A model generated the notes under the pieces. The model searched no databases, was not told the origin of the DNA, and was given only the letters and a program-made list of their open reading frames with translations. The position numbers and the translations under genes were made by a program. DNA of 9,609 bases from positions 1 to 9,609 of the forward strand of contig CAKQBM010000071.1 in assembly GCA_934216185.1 (NCBI GenBank). The letters are read 5' to 3'. Origin of the DNA: an uncultured Streptococcus sp. (lineage in GTDB: Bacteria; Bacillota; Bacilli; Lactobacillales; Streptococcaceae). Below are positions 6,124 through 9,609 of this stretch, in pieces (position 1 is the stretch's first letter; each line of letters opens with the position of its first letter).

Positions 6124-8755
6124 ATTTAGCCTCGTACCAGGTTGCCCCTTCATTTTCATCTGCGATGAGGGGAACACTGAGTTGAATGGCTTCTTCCATG
6201 GTTTGTTTGACCAATTTTTTCATCTCTGCCAATTCAGATTTAGGCACTTCAAGGACGATTTCATCGTGCACTTGTAACAGCATCTTAGTCTGATAACCAC
6301 CTGCAACCAAGGCTTTATCTAGCTGAATCATGGCAATCTTGAGAATATCTGCCGCCGACCCCTGGATAGGAGAGTTGATAGCAGTCCGCTCCGCAAAGCC
6401 ACGAATGTTAAAGTTGCGCGAATTGATATCTGGCAACTCACGACGACGCTTGAAGAGGGTCTCCACATAGCCCTTATCACGCGCCTCACGCACCACTTCA
6501 TCCATGTAGTTTTTAATACCTGGGAAACGTTCAAAGTAGGTATCAATGTAGGCTTTGGCCTCCTTACGGCTGATACCCAGATTATTAGACAAACCAAAAT
6601 CTGAAATCCCGTAAACCACTCCAAAGTTGACAGCCTTGGCATTGCGACGGTCGTTTGGAGTCACATCCTCAGGACGCTCAATGCCAAAGACCCGCATGGC
6701 TGTCGAAGTATGGATATCTGCCCCCTCTTGGAAGGCTTTAATTAAGTGCTCATCCTTAGAAATATGCGCCAAAACACGCAATTCAATCTGCGAATAGTCC
6801 GAGCTGAGAAGCACACTATCCTCCCACTCAGGCACAAAAGCCTTACGAATGAGACGCCCCTGCTCCAAACGCACAGGAATATTTTGCAAGTTTGGATCCA
6901 CACTAGACAAACGCCCAGTCTGGGTCAAATCCTGCACATAGCGCGTATGAATCTTGCCATCAGCCAAAATCCAGTCCTGCAAACCAATCACATAAGTAGA
7001 CTGAATCTTAGCAATCTGACGGTAGTCAAGAATTTTCTTAACAATCGGAGCAATAGGAGCAAGGCGCTCCAAGACATCCACCGCTGTCGAATAACCTGTC
7101 TTGGTTTTCTTAGTGTATTCTAGAGGAAGTCCCAATTTCTCAAAGAGAAGCACGCCCAACTGCTTAGGCGAGTTGATATTAAACTCCTCACCAGCCAGTT
7201 CGTAAATCTCCTGAGTCAGTTTTTCAATAACAAGCTCATTTTCAGCCTGCATCTCAAGCAAGGTCTCTTTCTTGACCGTAATCCCAGCAATTTCCATCTT
7301 AGCAAGGACAAAAGCCAGAGGTTGCTCCATATCATAAAGAAGCTCTAATTGCCCATTTTCGCTAAGTTTTTCAAGCAAAATAGGTTCTGTTTCGACCAAC
7401 ACAGCAAGCTTACGAGCCAAGTGTTCTAAGAATTTCTCACGTTCAGGAAGGGTCTTCTTGACTCCCTTACCATAAAAGGTCTCATCATCAACCAAATAAG
7501 TCTGACCATAAAGACTAGCGATAGTCGCAATTTCATTGTCCTCCACAGTCGAAAGGAGGTATTTAGCCAAACGGCTATCAAAAGCAGGCGCCTGCAAATC
7601 CACACCAAAACGATGCAAGAGAACTTTAGCCTTCTTAAAGTCATAAACTCTCAAAGGTGTTTTTTCTAGAAAATCCTTGAAAATCGGCTCTTGCAACAGC
7701 TCAAGCTTGTCTGTAGCATAGAGCTTATCCCCACAAGACCAAGCAAAACCAACCAAATCATCCGTATGGTAATTCTCACCAAAAAGCTCAAAATGGAAGA
7801 TAGACTCTTTACTCAGCATATCTTGACTGATTTGGTCAACAATAGTAAAGTCCAAACTCTCAGCCACATCAGCTGACGACACATTTAAAGCCTGTTTGAG
7901 ATGTTTGAAGCCCATCTCATCGTAGAATTTCCCAAGATTTTCCACATCTGGACCGCTATAGACCACATCATCCAAACCAATCTCAATCGGTGCCTTGATA
8001 TCAATGGTCGCTAGTGTTTTAGACAAAAAAGCCTGTTCCTTATCATTGATAAGATTTTCCTTCATCTTAGAAGTCTTCATCCCATCGATATTTTCATAAA
8101 TCCCCTCAAGCGAACCATGCTCCAGCAAGAGCTTGATACCCGTCTTTTCACCGATTTTAGTCACCCCAGGGATATTATCCGACTTATCACCCATGAGCGC
8201 CTTGAGATCGATAAACTGAGTCGGTGTGATGCCCATCTTTTCCATGAGATATTCTGGCGTGAAGGCCTCAAACTCAGCCACACCTTTCTTGGAAATTTCA
8301 ACCACCGTATGCTCATCCGTCAGCTGAATCAAGTCCTTGTCCCCACTAACAATGGTAATATCAAAACCATCCTGCTCTGCTAGTTTATCCAGTGTCCCAA
8401 TGATGTCATCTGCCTCATACTGAGCCAACTCATAATGACGAATCCCCATATGATCCAACAACTCACGAATGAAAGGAAATTGCTCACGAAACTCATCAGG
8501 AGTCTTAGCCCGACCACCCTTATAGTCCGCATACATCTCTGTACGGAAGGTCGTCTTTCCCGCATCAAAAGCCACTAAAATATGACTTGGCTCAACCCGC
8601 TCCAACAAATGGCTCAACATCAACTGAAAGCCATAAATCGCATTGGTATGCAAACCAGCCGCATTCTTAAAACGGTCCAACTGCTGATAGAGTGCAAAAA
8701 ACGCCCGAAAAGCAACAGAAGACCCATCAATCAATAATAATTTTTTCTTATCCAT
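6122..8755 (-). CDS. polA: DNA polymerase I
   Basis: The protein is 877 residues, the length I recall for pneumococcal PolA. It processes Okazaki fragments and fills gaps in repair. The N-terminal 5'-nuclease domain (about 1-290) keeps acidic residues Asp10, Asp64, Glu114, Asp116, Asp117, Asp139 and Asp141, and GDKSDNIPG (189-197) before the helix-hairpin-helix. The middle domain (about 300-460) has lost most of the DEDD residues: HFELF (321-325) replaces the usual DxE, so proofreading should be absent, as reported for pneumococcal PolA. The polymerase domain has motif A DYSQIE with Asp653, motif B RRNAKAVNFGVVYG with Lys707, and motif C VHDE with Asp831. The start MDKKKLLLIDGSS is chosen over an ATG 12 codons upstream because it matches known orthologs; neither start has a real Shine-Dalgarno. 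Confidence 0.97.
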   Translation of the reverse strand: MDKKKLLLIDGSSVAFRAFFALYQQLDRFKNAAGLHTNAIYGFQLMLSHLLERVEPSHILVAFDAGKTTFRTEMYADYKGGRAKTPDEFREQFPFIRELLDHMGIRHYELAQYEADDIIGTLDKLAEQDGFDITIVSGDKDLIQLTDEHTVVEISKKGVAEFEAFTPEYLMEKMGITPTQFIDLKALMGDKSDNIPGVTKIGEKTGIKLLLEHGSLEGIYENIDGMKTSKMKENLINDKEQAFLSKTLATIDIKAPIEIGLDDVVYSGPDVENLGKFYDEMGFKHLKQALNVSSADVAESLDFTIVDQISQDMLSKESIFHFELFGENYHTDDLVGFAWSCGDKLYATDKLELLQEPIFKDFLEKTPLRVYDFKKAKVLLHRFGVDLQAPAFDSRLAKYLLSTVEDNEIATIASLYGQTYLVDDETFYGKGVKKTLPEREKFLEHLARKLAVLVETEPILLEKLSENGQLELLYDMEQPLAFVLAKMEIAGITVKKETLLEMQAENELVIEKLTQEIYELAGEEFNINSPKQLGVLLFEKLGLPLEYTKKTKTGYSTAVDVLERLAPIAPIVKKILDYRQIAKIQSTYVIGLQDWILADGKIHTRYVQDLTQTGRLSSVDPNLQNIPVRLEQGRLIRKAFVPEWEDSVLLSSDYSQIELRVLAHISKDEHLIKAFQEGADIHTSTAMRVFGIERPEDVTPNDRRNAKAVNFGVVYGISDFGLSNNLGISRKEAKAYIDTYFERFPGIKNYMDEVVREARDKGYVETLFKRRRELPDINSRNFNIRGFAERTAINSPIQGSAADILKIAMIQLDKALVAGGYQTKMLLQVHDEIVLEVPKSELAEMKKLVKQTMEEAIQLSVPLIADENEGATWYEAK

Positions 8756-8761
8756 ACACCC

Positions 8762-8767
8762 ATTATA
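8762..8767 (-). promoter_or_regulatory. Possible polA -10 box, 6 bases from the ATG
   Basis: A perfect TATAAT (minus strand 8767-8762) lies 6 bases before the polA ATG, so transcription would start at or next to the initiation codon. No convincing -35 lies 16-18 bp upstream. A second, weaker candidate is TGG-TATTTT about 20 bases further upstream, with TTGCTC 16 bp before it; that would give a short leader with no Shine-Dalgarno. Either could be the true promoter. Confidence 0.35.
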
Positions 8768-8851
8768 AAGGAAAGCACCAAAAAATACCATTGGGAAGAG
8801 CTAGAGCAAGTATTTTTCAAACTTTTTCCGAATAAATAGATAGAGCCAGTG

Positions 8852-8870
8852 AATCTAGTAAACCTAGATT
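8852..8870. repeat. Perfect 7-bp inverted repeat, possible operator
   Basis: AATCTAG (8852-8858) and CTAGATT (8864-8870) are perfect inverted copies around TAAAC. They cover the -35 position of the plus-strand promoter at 8879-8887, where a repressor dimer could block RNA polymerase. The arms are not followed by a T-tract, so this is not a terminator. No regulator is identified. Confidence 0.45.
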
Positions 8871-8878
8871 AAAAAATG

Positions 8879-8895
8879 TGCTATAATGAAAGGAG
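8879..8895 (+). promoter_or_regulatory. Extended -10 promoter and ribosome binding site of the Rpn-family gene
   Basis: TGC-TATAAT (8879-8887) is a perfect extended -10. AAAGGAG (8889-8895) follows at once, 7 bases before the ATG at 8903. The start point would fall in or very near the Shine-Dalgarno, leaving almost no leader, so expression may be low or the true start may lie slightly upstream. No good -35 is seen. Confidence 0.55.
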
Positions 8896-8902
8896 AAGAA
8901 AT

Positions 8903-9609
8903 ATGACTGTACGTCATCCGGGCATCAGCCCGACCAACGATTTGGTTGCTAAGAAAATCTTTAGCAATCCAGAAATCACTTGTCAATTTATTCGCGATAT
9001 GCTGGACTTACCAGCAAAAAATGTGACCATTTTAGAGGGAAGCAATATTCATGTCTTGCCTTCCATGCCGTACTCGGCACAAGATTTCTATACCAGTATA
9101 GATGTTTTAGCTGAACTAGATAATGGCACTCAAGTAATCATCGAAATTCAGGTTCATCATCAGAATTTTTTCATCAATCGCCTGTGGGCTTACTTATGCA
9201 GTCAGGTCAATCAAAATCTTGAAAAAATTCGCCAACGTGAAGGTGATACCCATCAGAGTTACAAACACATCGCACCTGTTTACGCTATCGCAATTGTGGA
9301 TAGTAATTACTTCTCAGATGACTTAGCTTTTCATAGCTTTAGCATGCGCGAGGACACGACAGGTGAGGTTTTAACCATTACCAATAACGGTCAGGAAAAC
9401 CATCTGGTTAAGATGGCTTTCTTGGAACTAAAAAAATACAGAGAAACCAGCAAAGACAAGGTTCGCAAGCCGTGGTTGGAGTTTTTCGGGAACAAACCCT
9501 TTACCCAGCACCCCGAGCGAGTCATCAGCCAAGCAGACCAACTGCTGGACTACAAGAGCTGGTCCGAGGAGGACAGGAAGATGTTTAGTCAACTACGTAT
9601 GCGTGAAGA
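8903..9609 (+). CDS. Rpn/PDDEXK_2-family nuclease ('transposase'), 3' end outside window
   Basis: The frame is open from ATG 8903 to the window end, giving 235 residues with no stop; the C-terminus lies outside. The N-terminus runs MTVRHPGISPTNDLVAKKIF. The PD-(D/E)xK nuclease core is visible as SIDVLAEL (65-72) with Asp67, then VIIEIQV (78-84) with Glu81 and Gln83, where EIQ replaces the classical ExK as is usual in this family. HHQNFFINRLWAYLCSQVNQ (85-104) continues the family pattern. Rpn proteins of Enterobacteria are DNA endonucleases that promote RecA-independent recombination, and similar proteins are usually annotated as putative transposases. No inverted repeats or partner transposition gene are seen, so a stand-alone nuclease is more likely than an insertion sequence. 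It is divergent from polA. Confidence 0.85.
   Translation, partial: MTVRHPGISPTNDLVAKKIFSNPEITCQFIRDMLDLPAKNVTILEGSNIHVLPSMPYSAQDFYTSIDVLAELDNGTQVIIEIQVHHQNFFINRLWAYLCSQVNQNLEKIRQREGDTHQSYKHIAPVYAIAIVDSNYFSDDLAFHSFSMREDTTGEVLTITNNGQENHLVKMAFLELKKYRETSKDKVRKPWLEFFGNKPFTQHPERVISQADQLLDYKSWSEEDRKMFSQLRMRE

Noticed and set aside
8756..8791. Upstream polA start (12 extra residues)
   Set aside because: It has no Shine-Dalgarno, would require transcription from further upstream, and gives a non-conserved hydrophobic extension absent from known PolA proteins.
8903..9609. Complete insertion sequence at the right end
   Set aside because: No terminal inverted repeats or target duplication are visible, and the protein fits a stand-alone Rpn-type nuclease. 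The right side is outside the window.

Overview
The window looks like chromosomal DNA from a mitis-group Streptococcus, either S. pneumoniae or a close relative (S. mitis, S. pseudopneumoniae). The evidence is the gene order polA / CoA-binding protein / YeiH-type transporter / aminotransferase / recO / plsX / second acyl carrier protein gene, an 877-residue PolA, and a BOX repeat whose boxA matches the well-known BOX-PCR primer site with one mismatch. Most genes are on the minus strand, so they are described below from right to left, in the direction of transcription.

Right end (8756-9609): a plus-strand gene for an Rpn/PDDEXK_2-type nuclease ('transposase') runs off the window. It is divergent from polA. 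Its extended -10 promoter carries a perfect 7-bp inverted repeat that could be an operator. polA (6122-8755, minus) has intact 5'-nuclease and polymerase domains but a degenerate proofreading domain. Its -10-like hexamer lies only 6 nt from the ATG. A CoA-binding-domain gene (5601-6038, minus) follows, with its own promoter. Both minus-strand genes end in strong hairpin terminators.

Centre (4260-5600): a YeiH/UPF0324-family membrane protein (4408-5418, plus) is divergent from the aminotransferase operon. A complete BOX element (about 150 bp) starts at its stop codon.

Main operon (1095-4259, minus): class I aminotransferase, recO, plsX and acpP are tightly packed. Two of the junctions are 4-bp ATGA overlaps and the third is a 5-bp gap. 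PlsX and the ACP work together at the entry to phospholipid synthesis. RecO is for recombinational repair, and the aminotransferase is for amino-acid metabolism.

Left end (1-1031): an AT-rich two-gene cassette (a 53-residue small protein followed by a GNAT acetyltransferase) has its own sigma-A-type promoter and resembles a GNAT toxin-antitoxin pair. It is flanked by about 20-bp direct repeats. One lies immediately after acpP. The other forms the first arm of a terminator hairpin. This suggests the cassette inserted into the original acpP terminator. Beyond it, the first 100 bases hold a promoter without a good -35, two degenerate 10-bp repeats spaced 21 bp apart (ComE/BlpR-like layout) and a Shine-Dalgarno sequence for a minus-strand gene lying outside the window.

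The most unusual material is the cassette with its insertion scar and the regulated-looking promoter at the left edge. The rest is conserved streptococcal core genome. No CRISPR array, RNA gene or complete insertion sequence was found.
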